From: Candidatus Latescibacterota bacterium
GTDB taxonomy: Bacteria; JAAXHH01
Length of the DNA: 64,000 nucleotides
NCBI GenBank assembly: GCA_022822725.1
Contig: JAJEAN010000001.1
Location: forward strand, 372,001-436,000
Direction of reading: 5' to 3'
Shown here in pieces: positions 42,919 through 51,829 of the stretch. The first letter of the stretch is position 1. Each line of letters begins with the position of its first letter. The translations under genes were made by a program, and so were the position numbers. The notes beneath the pieces were generated by a model. It worked only from the letters and a program-made list of their open reading frames with translations. It was not told where the DNA came from and searched no databases.

Positions 42919-44886
42919 ATGAACGATATCGGATACTTCAGCCTGCTGCTCGCCTTCATGACGGCGGCCTACGGCGGCGTGACCAGCGTGGTCGGCGCCC
43001 GGGCGCGGAACCCGCAGATGATCGCCAGCGGAGCCCACGGCGTACTCGCCACCTTCGGCCTGCTGACCCTCTCGTCCATCGTGTTGATATACCACCTGTA
43101 CACGGGCAACTTCCAGGTGGAGTACGTCGCCTCCTACACCAGCAGCACCCTGCCCGAATTCTACCGCGTCACCGCGATGTGGGCCGGGCAGAAGGGCTCC
43201 CTGCTCCTGTGGGTATGGACCCTGGCCTTCTTCTCGCTGGTGGTGCACCTCACGAACCGGGACCGGAACCAGACGCTGATCCCCTACGTACACGCGGTGA
43301 TGATGTCGGTGGTCCTTTTCTTCATCGCCCTGCTCGTTTTCATGGCCGATCCCTTCGAACTGCTGCCCTTCGTGCCCGCCGAGGGCCGCGGCCTGAACCC
43401 CGTGCTGCAGATGCCGCTCATGATCATCCACCCGCCCATCCTCTACCAGGGCTACGTGGGGACGGTGGTTCCCTTCGCCTTCGCCATGGCCGCGCTGATC
43501 ACAGGGGAACTGGGCGACACCTGGATCCGGACGATCCGCAGATGGACCCTCTACGCCTGGTTCTTCCTCGGTTTCGGCCTGATGCTGGGCGGCCGGTGGG
43601 CCTACGTCGAGCTGGGATGGGGCGGTTACTGGGCCTGGGACCCGGTGGAGAACGCGGCGCTCATGCCCTGGCTGACCATCACGGCCTTTCTCCACTCGGT
43701 GATGATCCAGGAGAAGAAGGGCATGCTGAAGATCTGGAACTTCATCCTGATCATCCTGACCTTCGGCCTGGTCTACTTCGGCACCTTTCTCACGCGAAGC
43801 GGGGTCGTCTCATCGGTACATTCCTTCACGACTTCGGGCATCGGCCCCATGTTCCTGGGTTTCGTCATCGTCTCGATGGTGTTGTCCTTCGGCATCCTGA
43901 TCAGCCGGCGCCGCGCCCTGAAGGCCCGCAGCGAACTCGACTCCTTCGTCTCGCGGGAAAGCAGCTTCCTGCTCAACAACCTGGCGCTCGTCGGCGTGTG
44001 CTTCGCCATCCTCTGGGGAACCATATTCCCCGTGCTCTCCGAGGCGGTCAGCGGGGAGAAGATCACGGTGAGCGCGCCGTACTTCAACCAGATCAACGTA
44101 CCGCTTGGCCTCTTCCTGCTCTTCCTCACGGGCGCGGGTCCGCTCTTTGCGTGGCGCAAGACGTCCGTGCAGAGCCTGAAGCGGCATTTTACCATACCCG
44201 TGGCCTGCTTCTTCGCCGCGGCCGCCATCCTGCTCGCCTTCGGCATCCGGCACGTCTACGCCGTGCTTTCCTTCAGCATGTGCGCCTTCGTGGCCGGCGC
44301 CATCGGACTGGAGTTCTACCGCGGTGCCCGGGCGCGGCGGTCGACGAACGACGAATCCTGGCTCGCGGCGTTCTACCGCCTCGTCATGAGCTACAAGCGC
44401 CGCTACGGCGGTTACATCGTGCATATCGCCATCGTACTCCTGTTCGTGGGCTTCACCGGGTCCGCCTTCGACCGGGAAGAGAACTTCGCGGTCCGGGAGG
44501 GCGAGTCGTTCCAGATCAAGAACTACACCCTGGACTTCGATTCCCTCACCGAGACCAACATGGGCGAGTACGTGTCCTACGCCGGCCTGCTCCGCCTGTC
44601 CGTGGACGGCGAGCCCGTCGTGATGATGGCCCCGGAGAAGCGTCTCTACCCCATACAGGACCAGGTGACTTCGGAAGTTTCCATCTGGTCGACGCTGAAT
44701 GAGGACCTGTACGTGGTCCTGGCGGAACTGAACGAAACGCTTGACGTAGCTACATTTAAGGTCTACATTAATCCATTGGTAAACTGGGTCTGGATCGGTA
44801 CGGCGCTGCTCATGCTGGGGACGATCATCCTCTTTCTGCCGGATCGATTCGGAAGAAAACCAGGCACACGCGAGCGGTCCGCATAA
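42919..44886 (+). CDS. ccmF: Cytochrome c-type biogenesis protein CcmF (heme lyase subunit)
   Basis: A 655-residue membrane protein with about 15 helices. The heme-handling WWD-type domain is GWGGYWAWDPVENAALMPWL near residue 233, preceded by HPPILYQGYVG with a conserved His. GTFLTRSGVVSSVHSF follows. A second hydrophobic half and a C-terminal periplasmic region end in two helices. It attaches heme to apocytochrome c in the periplasm. The other ccm genes are not in the window, so it is separated from the usual cluster. Confidence 0.93.
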   Translation: MNDIGYFSLLLAFMTAAYGGVTSVVGARARNPQMIASGAHGVLATFGLLTLSSIVLIYHLYTGNFQVEYVASYTSSTLPEFYRVTAMWAGQKGSLLLWVWTLAFFSLVVHLTNRDRNQTLIPYVHAVMMSVVLFFIALLVFMADPFELLPFVPAEGRGLNPVLQMPLMIIHPPILYQGYVGTVVPFAFAMAALITGELGDTWIRTIRRWTLYAWFFLGFGLMLGGRWAYVELGWGGYWAWDPVENAALMPWLTITAFLHSVMIQEKKGMLKIWNFILIILTFGLVYFGTFLTRSGVVSSVHSFTTSGIGPMFLGFVIVSMVLSFGILISRRRALKARSELDSFVSRESSFLLNNLALVGVCFAILWGTIFPVLSEAVSGEKITVSAPYFNQINVPLGLFLLFLTGAGPLFAWRKTSVQSLKRHFTIPVACFFAAAAILLAFGIRHVYAVLSFSMCAFVAGAIGLEFYRGARARRSTNDESWLAAFYRLVMSYKRRYGGYIVHIAIVLLFVGFTGSAFDREENFAVREGESFQIKNYTLDFDSLTETNMGEYVSYAGLLRLSVDGEPVVMMAPEKRLYPIQDQVTSEVSIWSTLNEDLYVVLAELNETLDVATFKVYINPLVNWVWIGTALLMLGTIILFLPDRFGRKPGTRERSA

Positions 44887-45405
44887 CCGCGTCGCGCTTC
44901 GGAGAACGACAATCCGGATTATGCACCGGTAGCTACATAATCGTACGACCTGAGTGGGTAACTCGATAAGCATAAGCAGGTTGGGGGCGCTCCGGAGGAA
45001 GACCGGGCGCATTGGAACACGGATTACACAAGCAAAACGCATGACCGACACCGTTCCTGGCGAACAGGTGGCATCAAGTTCTGTTCAATTACTGATCGTA
45101 CTTTGCTGAATTGTGCACGCACTTTCCCGGTGCTGGAAGGCGAAGGAACTTTCTGAGCGGAAAACACTTCAAACGCTTGACGACAGATCGTCGGGAATAC
45201 GCGCATAAACGTCCCTTCGGCGGTACGGTTCGAAAGACACGGGTGCCATCCCTGCCTCGCCCGTAAGCAAAACGCCCCTGCCCGCATAAGCCGATCCGGT
45301 CACTCTCCGGTCCGTCGGCCAGCTTATCGACATTAATCCCGGGCTCGACGCCACCGCGTTCGACGCCACTAACGGGATAAGCTGTTCTATCGCAGGGGGT
45401 GTTGT
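44887..45405. other. Long intergenic region upstream of rny
   Basis: 519 bases with no gene of either strand that I can support. The distal part holds AGCTTATC (45321-45328) and GATAAGCT (45376-45383), an 8-base perfect inverted repeat that could close a structured 5' leader before the rny start. It also contains a hairpin CCGATCCGG...CCGGTCCGTCGG near 45288 and a TTGACG box near 45177. I could not match it to 6S RNA, SRP RNA, RNase P RNA or a known riboswitch. Confidence 0.45.
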
Positions 45406-47085
45406 ATGGAATTCCCATTGGAAAACCTTACCGGGTTATTGCTGCCCCTGGCCGCGCTGGCCGTGTTTTCCGGTCTCGTCGGGCTGGTCATCGGCATGCT
45501 TTGGCGGCGCAGCAAAGCTGGCGAAATGGAGGAGAAGGCCCAGAAGCGCGCCCAGCGCCTTTTCAAGGAGATGGAAGTGCAGCGCCGGGCGGAGATGCTG
45601 GAGGAGAAGAGAAAGTGGCACGACGCGCGTGAGACCCAGGAGGAGGAAATCAACAGCAGGCTGTCCGCCCTGGTGAGCCAGGAGCAGGATATGATGGACC
45701 GGGAGAAGGAGTGCGAGCAACGGTATGACAACCTGAAGGACCGCGAAGATCAGACCAGCCTGCGGGAAGACGAACTGGAAAAGACCGAGGAGAAGCTGAA
45801 CGCGCAGGAAGTCCGCCTGAAGGAATCGGCCTCGGAATACCGCAACCGGCTGGAGTCCCTGGCCCGGCTGACCTCCGAGGAAGCCAAGCAGCAACTCCAC
45901 GACGAACTCATCCGCGACGTGAAGCAGGAAGCCGAGCACCAGGTACGGGACATAATGAAAACTGCGCAGACCAATGCCAGCCGGGAAGCGAGAAAGATCG
46001 TCACGCTGGCGATCAGCCGGTGCGCGGTGGACCAGTCCACACAGACCAGCGTCGCGGTAGTGCCCCTGCCCAACGACCAGATAAAGGCCCGTATCATCGG
46101 GAAAGACGGTCGCAACATCCGGACTTTCGAGGCGGTCAGCGAAGTCAAGGTGATGGTGGACGATACGCCCGAAGCCGTGGTCATCTCCTGTTTCGATCCC
46201 ATTCGACGGGAAATCGCCCGGACGGCCATGGCGGATCTCGTGTCCAGCGGGAAGATCACTCAGAGCCGTATAGAGGAGATCATCGGGCGGGCACGGGAAC
46301 ATATCGACAGCCGTCTGCTCTCGGAAGGCCAGCAGGCCGTCAACGAGCTCAAACTGAAATCGATGCACCCCGAGATGATGAAACTGGTCGGCCGGCTGCG
46401 GTTCCGTTCCAGTTACGGCCAGAACGCCCTGGATCACTCGAAGGAAGTGGCGTTCCTCACCGGCATGATGGCCGTCGAAATCGGCCTGGACGAAATACTC
46501 GCCCGGCGCTGCGGACTCCTGCATGACGTCGGCAAGGCCCTCGACCACGAGATGGAGGGTTCCCACCCGGAAATCGGCCTGGCCTTCGCGGAAAAGTACG
46601 GCGAGCCAGAGGAAGTCAAGAACGCCATCATCGCCCATCATAACGACGAGAACGAGGAAATCACCTCGCCGATCACCTTTCTGGTCGCCGCGGCGGACGC
46701 CATCTCCGGCGCCCGGCCCGGCGCCCGCAGGAACGATCCCGAAGACTATGTCCGCAGAGTGGTGGAACTGGAAGAACTCGCCCGGTCCTTCGACGGGGTG
46801 GCCGACGCCTACGCCATCAACGCCGGCCGCGAGATCCGGGTCATGGTCCGTCCGGACCAGGTGGACGACGACCGGACGCACACGCTGGCTTCCGAGATCT
46901 CCCAGAAGATCCGCAACGACCTGACCTATCCCGGGCACATTAAGGTGACCGTCATCCGGGAGAAGATCGCCCACAGGATGACGAACAAGCGGGACGACCA
47001 GCAGCAGGGCGGACGTCGACGGTCCTACGGACGGAACAGGAACCGGCGTCATGCTCCGGCGCCCAGCGGACAGGCGGCGGGATAG
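45406..47085 (+). CDS. rny: Ribonuclease Y
   Basis: A 559-residue membrane-bound endoribonuclease that starts mRNA decay. One N-terminal helix (residues about 10-30) anchors it. A long charged coiled coil follows to about 190, then the KH domain IKARIIGKDGRNIRTFE near 226 and the HD domain GLLHDVGKALDHEMEGSHPE near 370. Family members normally end soon after VIRE; this one continues with about 35 basic residues (RRRSYGRNRNRRHAPAPS). The extra tail could contact RNA. A GGGGGTG site precedes the ATG. Confidence 0.95.
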   Translation: MEFPLENLTGLLLPLAALAVFSGLVGLVIGMLWRRSKAGEMEEKAQKRAQRLFKEMEVQRRAEMLEEKRKWHDARETQEEEINSRLSALVSQEQDMMDREKECEQRYDNLKDREDQTSLREDELEKTEEKLNAQEVRLKESASEYRNRLESLARLTSEEAKQQLHDELIRDVKQEAEHQVRDIMKTAQTNASREARKIVTLAISRCAVDQSTQTSVAVVPLPNDQIKARIIGKDGRNIRTFEAVSEVKVMVDDTPEAVVISCFDPIRREIARTAMADLVSSGKITQSRIEEIIGRAREHIDSRLLSEGQQAVNELKLKSMHPEMMKLVGRLRFRSSYGQNALDHSKEVAFLTGMMAVEIGLDEILARRCGLLHDVGKALDHEMEGSHPEIGLAFAEKYGEPEEVKNAIIAHHNDENEEITSPITFLVAAADAISGARPGARRNDPEDYVRRVVELEELARSFDGVADAYAINAGREIRVMVRPDQVDDDRTHTLASEISQKIRNDLTYPGHIKVTVIREKIAHRMTNKRDDQQQGGRRRSYGRNRNRRHAPAPSGQAAG

Positions 47086-47107
47086 CCACGCCGCGCAGCG
47101 GATTCCC

Positions 47108-48382
47108 GTGTCTCTGACCGAAGACATCAAGGCGCATGCCGCGTATCTCGGATTCGATCTCTCCGGCGTAACGACGGCCGATCCACCCCGCCACGGGGAT
47201 TACTACGCCGAATGGATCGAGCAGGGCCTGGCCGGCGAGATGGCCTACCTGGGCCGACAGATCGAGAAACGGCAGGATCCGCGGAAAATCCTGCCGAACG
47301 CCCGGTCCCTCGTCGTGGTCGCCATGAACTACCGCTGTCCGGATCCGAATCCCTCGCCCGAAAGTGCACCCGATGACACGCCGAACCCCTCGCTCCGGTC
47401 CGGCACGTCCGAAGACCCGCAGGGCCGCACGCTCCAGCCCTCGCCCGACTGCACGCCCGAAGACCCGCAGGACCCCTCGCTCCAGCCCACGCCCGACTGC
47501 ACGTCCGACAGCTCGCCCCGCGGCAAAATCGCCCGGTATGCCCGGGGCGACGATTATCATGACGTGATGAAAGAGAAGCTGCAGGCGCTGCTTCGATTCG
47601 TGCAGGAGCGGGCCGACCACCCCGTGGAAGGGAAGGTATATGTAGACACGGGGCCCGTACTGGAACGCGAGTTTGCCGTCCGCGCCGGCCTGGGCTGGTT
47701 CGGGAAGCATACCAACCTCATCCACAAGCGCGTGGGTTCGTGGCTGTTGATCGGGGAGATCCTCCTCGACATCGAACTGGACCAGGACGGCCCCACGTCC
47801 GATCACTGCGGCACGTGCACCCTGTGCCTCGAAGCCTGTCCCACGGACGCCATTGTCGAACCCTACGTGGTCGATTCTCGCCGCTGCATTTCCTACCACA
47901 CCATTGAACTGAAGGGCGCCATCCCCCTTGAGTACCGCGCGGCGATGGGAGACCGCGTGTTCGGGTGCGACGACTGCCAGGATGTATGTCCCTGGAACCG
48001 CCGCGCACCCGAGACCGGCCATCCGGCCTTCGTTGCCCGTCCCTGGAACGAAAAGCCGGACCTCGTAGAAATGCTGGGGTTGACGCCGGAGGCGTTCAGG
48101 ACGCGGTTCAAGGGCAGCCCCGTCAAGCGGACGAAGCGCCGCGGCCTGCTTCGGAACGCCGCCGTCGCCCTGGGCAACACGAAGGACCCCGGGGCGGTAC
48201 CCGCCCTTGCCGATTCACTGGTCGACGACGAACCTCTGGTCCGGGGCCATGCGGCCTGGGCGTTGGGGAACGTAGGCGGAACAAGGGCGCTTGCGGCACT
48301 GGAGAAGGCGCGAAAGACCGAAGAAGATCCGTGGGTCGTCGAGGAAATAGACCGCGCGCTCGCCGAGTTCTCGGCGTCCTGA
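47108..48382 (+). CDS. queG: Epoxyqueuosine reductase
   Basis: A protein of about 424 residues that makes the last step of queuosine synthesis in tRNA. CGTCTLCLEACPTDAI and CDDCQDVCPW bind the two [4Fe-4S] clusters. HEAT-like repeats (AAVALGNTKDPGAVPALADS, AAWALGNVGG) end the chain. The normal sequence reads from NYRCPDP to GKIARYARGDDYHD with only a short loop. Here about 55 extra residues rich in Pro, Ser, Asp and Thr are inserted, encoded by a 48-base repeat. I chose the GTG at 47108, at the family's usual start; an ATG 19 codons earlier overlaps rny. Confidence 0.92.
   Translation: MSLTEDIKAHAAYLGFDLSGVTTADPPRHGDYYAEWIEQGLAGEMAYLGRQIEKRQDPRKILPNARSLVVVAMNYRCPDPNPSPESAPDDTPNPSLRSGTSEDPQGRTLQPSPDCTPEDPQDPSLQPTPDCTSDSSPRGKIARYARGDDYHDVMKEKLQALLRFVQERADHPVEGKVYVDTGPVLEREFAVRAGLGWFGKHTNLIHKRVGSWLLIGEILLDIELDQDGPTSDHCGTCTLCLEACPTDAIVEPYVVDSRRCISYHTIELKGAIPLEYRAAMGDRVFGCDDCQDVCPWNRRAPETGHPAFVARPWNEKPDLVEMLGLTPEAFRTRFKGSPVKRTKRRGLLRNAAVALGNTKDPGAVPALADSLVDDEPLVRGHAAWALGNVGGTRALAALEKARKTEEDPWVVEEIDRALAEFSAS
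47406..47511. repeat. 48-base tandem repeat inside queG
   Basis: Two copies lie at 47406-47453 and 47454-47501, with a partial third. Each starts cgtccgaagacccgcagg or a close variant and encodes SEDPQGRTLQPSPDCT-type peptides. Confidence 0.92.
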
Positions 48383-48406
48383 CGGGCTGTTTTTTTCCAA
48401 AAGCCC

Positions 48407-48434
48407 TTGCCTCCCCTGAGGTTGACCGTATATT
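48407..48434 (+). promoter_or_regulatory. Promoter for the LysM transglycosylase gene
   Basis: TTGCCT and TATATT are 16 bases apart, with a leader of about 75 bases before the ATG at 48515. A GGGCT/AGCCC hairpin lies just upstream (48384-48406) after the queG stop. Confidence 0.5.
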
Positions 48435-48514
48435 TTAGGCGGCTTTGGAGGCAGTCGCCGGGCGGTGGACCGTCGTCCGGCAGCTTTGCCGGTATCTGAA
48501 TCGCAGGCACGGAT

Positions 48515-50248
48515 ATGATTAGACACCTCCCGCTCATAGGCCTGATGATCCTCGTCGGTTGCGCCGCCCCCCGGACCCTCGAACCGGGTTCGCGCACCAC
48601 GCCCCGGACCGGGACGGCCGATACCTCCGGAAATACCGTCGCGGTGGAGGAGCCACAGGACCCGGGTCTTACCCTCGATCACGTCGCCCCGGCCGATTCC
48701 CTTGCGATACGGGACCCGAACAGCCTGCTCGACGACGCCAGGCTGCACTATGACGCGGCCCTCTCGGCGCTGGAACGATCCGACACCACGGCCGCGCGCG
48801 CCGCGGTCGATGAAGTGCTTGGACTGCTCGTCCTGCTGAGCGACGACCAGAAGCACGCGGCCACCCCCGAGCAGGCCGAACTCCTCAGGAAGCTCGGACC
48901 ACTGGTAGACCGCATCCAGAACAGGCGCCGCGCTGCCGCAGAAGTCCGGGGTTCAATCCCCAGGGTACTCAACCGCCGCGTCACGCAGCAGATCAATCTG
49001 TTGCTCAAAGACAGAGGTCAGAACATACTCAAGGCCGCCTACCAGCGGTCCGGACGCTACACCCCGATGATCCGTGAAGAACTGGCTGCCCGGGGAATGC
49101 CGCCTGAGTTTCAATGGCTTCCCGTCGTCGAAAGCGGCTTCAAACCAAGAGCGTTCTCGTGGGCGGCCGCGGCGGGCATGTGGCAGTTCATCTTCGATAC
49201 GGGAAAACGGTACGGACTCAAGCGATCCGGCTGGGTAGACGACCGCTTCGATCCCATCAAGGCCACCCCGGCCGCCCTCGACTACCTGGGGGACCTGTAT
49301 ACCATGTTCGACGACTGGTTTCTCGCCATGGCGGCGTACAACTGCGGAGAAAACCGGGTGCTCCGCGAGATTAACCGGACGGGGAAGCGGGATTACTGGA
49401 CAATGCGGCTGCCCAGGGAGACCCGGAACTACGTACCCAAGTTCCTCGCGGTGCTGCATATCCTCGAGAACCCCGGGAAATACGGCGTCGAATTGCCGGA
49501 CACCCACGACCCCTACCTCATTGAAGAAGTGCACATCGACAAGTCGGTCGCGCTGCAGCATGTCGCCGAACTGCTCGCCATGTCGCAGGACGATCTCAAG
49601 GCGTTGAACACCGACATCCGCTTTGGCGTGACGCCGCCCACCGGGTTTTCGCTGCGCGTACCCCTGGGCGCGGGTTCGACCCTTCTCGCAAGTCTCGACG
49701 AGCTGCCGGAGTCGGATTTCAGGCCCCCGCCCGATACACGCAGGTACCGCGTGCGAAGGGGTGATACCCTGGGCCATATCTCCCGCAGATTCGGGACCTC
49801 GGTCAGCAGGCTACGGAGCATGAACCGGATCCGCGGCAGCCTGATCCGCGTAGGCCAGATCCTCCGCGTACCCGGACGGAGCAGTGGACAGCAATGGGCA
49901 GGCCAGATGGCTTCGTACGGTACGCCGAAGAACGCCGCTACACACACCGTGCGGCGCGGCGACTCGCTGACCCGCATCGCCCGGTACTACGGGACCACCG
50001 TAGTCGCGCTGAAACTGGCCAATGGGTTGCGTGGAGACCTCATCCACCCCGGCCAGGTGCTTCGACTGTCGGGAAACGGAAGCGGAAGGGTTTCAGACGC
50101 GGCGATGACCTACAACATCCGGTCGGGGGATACGCTGGCCCGGATTGCCCGGGTCTTCAAAGTCTCCGTCGCGGCCCTCATGCGGGCGAACCCCGACGTG
50201 CAGGCCAGGCGGCTGAGAATCGGCCAGCGGATCATCATTCCCGGCTGA
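48515..50248 (+). CDS. mltD: MltD-like lytic transglycosylase lipoprotein with three LysM domains
   Basis: A 577-residue cell-wall enzyme. LIGLMILVGC is a lipoprotein signal with Cys17 as lipid site. The SLT domain has the catalytic Glu in LPVVESGFKP (near 210), then SWAAAAGMWQF and AAYNCGENRVLREI. Three LysM domains follow: YRVRRGDTLGHISRRFG, HTVRRGDSLTRIARYYG and YNIRSGDTLARIARVFK, each about 45 residues long. It should cleave peptidoglycan without hydrolysis, anchored in the outer membrane. Confidence 0.92.
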   Translation: MIRHLPLIGLMILVGCAAPRTLEPGSRTTPRTGTADTSGNTVAVEEPQDPGLTLDHVAPADSLAIRDPNSLLDDARLHYDAALSALERSDTTAARAAVDEVLGLLVLLSDDQKHAATPEQAELLRKLGPLVDRIQNRRRAAAEVRGSIPRVLNRRVTQQINLLLKDRGQNILKAAYQRSGRYTPMIREELAARGMPPEFQWLPVVESGFKPRAFSWAAAAGMWQFIFDTGKRYGLKRSGWVDDRFDPIKATPAALDYLGDLYTMFDDWFLAMAAYNCGENRVLREINRTGKRDYWTMRLPRETRNYVPKFLAVLHILENPGKYGVELPDTHDPYLIEEVHIDKSVALQHVAELLAMSQDDLKALNTDIRFGVTPPTGFSLRVPLGAGSTLLASLDELPESDFRPPPDTRRYRVRRGDTLGHISRRFGTSVSRLRSMNRIRGSLIRVGQILRVPGRSSGQQWAGQMASYGTPKNAATHTVRRGDSLTRIARYYGTTVVALKLANGLRGDLIHPGQVLRLSGNGSGRVSDAAMTYNIRSGDTLARIARVFKVSVAALMRANPDVQARRLRIGQRIIIPG

Positions 50249-50328
50249 CGGCGTGTTGCGACAGCCGTACGAACCCGGTACGAACCCGGTACACGGATCA
50301 CGCGGGACCGAAAGAGGAGCAAGCGTTC

Positions 50329-50634
50329 ATGGGATACGTCAAGGCGGCGGAGCTGGATGAACTGAGTCCGGGCCAGATGAAGATGGTCTCGATCAGCGGG
50401 AAGGAGATCGTCCTCTGCAACGTGGACGGGAAGTACTATGCCGCCGATAATTTCTGCCCCCACATGGGCGCTCCCCTGAGCGAAGGGGAGTTGGACGGCA
50501 CCGACCTCTGGTGCCCGTTCCACGGCGCGTCATTCGATGTGACCACGGGCGACGTCCTGTCGCCTCCGGCCTACGAAAACCTCACCTGCTTCCCGGTCCG
50601 GGTGACCGAAGAAGCCGTGGAAATAGAAATCTAG
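50329..50634 (+). CDS. Rieske [2Fe-2S] ferredoxin-like protein
   Basis: A 101-residue protein made of a single Rieske domain. Cys43 and His45 (CPHMGAPL) and Cys62 and His65 (CPFHGASF) are the cluster ligands. This size fits the ferredoxin component of a dioxygenase or the small subunit of nitrite reductase, but neither partner gene is nearby. An AGAGGAG lies 9 bases before the ATG. Confidence 0.9.
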   Translation: MGYVKAAELDELSPGQMKMVSISGKEIVLCNVDGKYYAADNFCPHMGAPLSEGELDGTDLWCPFHGASFDVTTGDVLSPPAYENLTCFPVRVTEEAVEIEI

Positions 50635-50659
50635 CCGTTACCTTCTGACGTCACGGCCC

Positions 50660-50702
50660 GACATCATCCGCTGATTTCATCCGCTGACTTCATCCGCTGA
50701 AA
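50660..50702. repeat. 13-base tandem repeat at the end of thiL
   Basis: tcatccgctgact-type units occur three times. The unit includes the thiL stop codon region on the minus strand. The 13-base length is not a multiple of three, and the extra copies lie beyond the stop. Confidence 0.88.
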
Positions 50703-51829
50703 TGTTCGTACCCCTTTGGGGTCAGGGGCCGGGGGCCGGCGCGATCCGTAATGGTCCATCCCTGGTCGGCGGACAGGCATTCGCCAATGGGGTTCAGCGG
50801 CGTTCCGGTACGCTCCGCAAGCTCCTTTGCCAGGCGATCCACCCCCTCCGGCGCAACTGCGCACAGCAGCTCGAACTCCTCGCCGCTTTCCAGCGCCGTC
50901 CCGACAGGATTGATCCGAAGCGCTGCCATGGCCCGCCTGGTTTCCTCCGCGATGGGCAGGGCGTTCCCATCCAGGTTCAACCCTACTCCGCTGCCCCGAC
51001 CCACGTGCAGGGCGTCTGAACTGAGCCCGTCGCTCACGTCGATCATGGCGCGGACCCACCCGCTGTTCGCCAGCAACACGCCTTCGCGGACCCGTGGAAC
51101 AGGGGTGCGGTGGCGGCGCAGCACGCCTTCGAACAGCTCCGACGACTGCTCCGCCAACTGTTCCGCCGACTGTTCCGGCCCCGCCCGCTCCGCATCCGAC
51201 CGCTCCGCCGGCCCCTGAATCACCGGCCCTTGCGACGCCGGGCTCCCCGCGGCCGGTTGCTCCCGTTCCGAACGAAGCAGGCGTAGTCCGGTCTCGCTCG
51301 CGCCCAGGTGTCCGGTCACGCACAGGATGTCTCCCGCCCGGGCGCCGCTGCGGCGCGTGATGCGTTCCTCCGCGGCTTCTCCGCTCACCGTGATGGAGAT
51401 GACGGTCGGTCCGTCCGTCGAACTCAGATCGCCTCCGACGATGGACACGGGATGGCCGGCGTGCCCGGCCAGGTCGTGGAACCCCGCGTACAGTTCCTCC
51501 ACGTCTTCCATGGTGCGATGGGCAGGAAGGCAGAGGGTCGTCAGCGCGTGCCTGGGTACGCCGCCCATGGCCGCGATATCGCTGTAATTGGCGGCCATGC
51601 ACTTCCATCCGATCTGCCGCCAGGACGAGAAGGTCACGTCGAAATCCACGCCTTCCACGAAGGTGTCGGTCGTCAGCAGGATCGTCATGCCGGGCGAGGG
51701 CACTACGGCCGCGGCGTCATCGCCGACCCCCAACAGGACGCTCGGATCCGGCTCGGGCAGCGCGTGCCCGATTCGCCGGATCAACTCGAATTCGCCGGGA
51801 ATACCCGCGCCTTCCTTACGATGTCCCAC
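50690..51829 (-). CDS. thiL: Thiamine-monophosphate kinase
   Basis: A 379-residue enzyme that makes thiamine diphosphate from the monophosphate. GEFELIRRIG at the start, GVGDDAAAV, DTFVEGVDFD, NYSDIAAMGGVP and SIVGGDLSS are the metal- and ATP-binding motifs. MIDVSDGLSSDALH and GEEFELLCAV follow in the C-terminal half. An insert of about 35 residues rich in Ala, Glu, Gln and Ser lies near residue 190-225. The ATG is inside the end of the upstream winged-helix STAND gene, with 14 bases of overlap, so its translation depends on that gene or an internal site. Confidence 0.93.
   Translation of the reverse strand: MGHRKEGAGIPGEFELIRRIGHALPEPDPSVLLGVGDDAAAVVPSPGMTILLTTDTFVEGVDFDVTFSSWRQIGWKCMAANYSDIAAMGGVPRHALTTLCLPAHRTMEDVEELYAGFHDLAGHAGHPVSIVGGDLSSTDGPTVISITVSGEAAEERITRRSGARAGDILCVTGHLGASETGLRLLRSEREQPAAGSPASQGPVIQGPAERSDAERAGPEQSAEQLAEQSSELFEGVLRRHRTPVPRVREGVLLANSGWVRAMIDVSDGLSSDALHVGRGSGVGLNLDGNALPIAEETRRAMAALRINPVGTALESGEEFELLCAVAPEGVDRLAKELAERTGTPLNPIGECLSADQGWTITDRAGPRPLTPKGYEHFSG
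51144..51211. repeat. Imperfect 12-base repeats inside thiL
   Basis: gactgctccgcc-type units repeat about five times and encode an Ala/Glu/Gln/Ser insert on the minus strand. Confidence 0.75.

Noticed and set aside
44985-45020. ggaggaagaccgggcgc, similar to the RNase P RNA sequence GAGGAAAGTCCGGGC
   Set aside because: The match has a gap and a mismatch, and no matching 3' conserved region (ACAGAA...GGCTTA) follows at the right distance.
45225-45240. ggttcgaaa, resembling a tRNA T-loop
   Set aside because: No acceptor, D-arm or anticodon arm can be folded around it.
48384-48406. Intrinsic terminator after queG
   Set aside because: The GGGCT/AGCCC stem is short, and the T run lies in the loop rather than after the stem.
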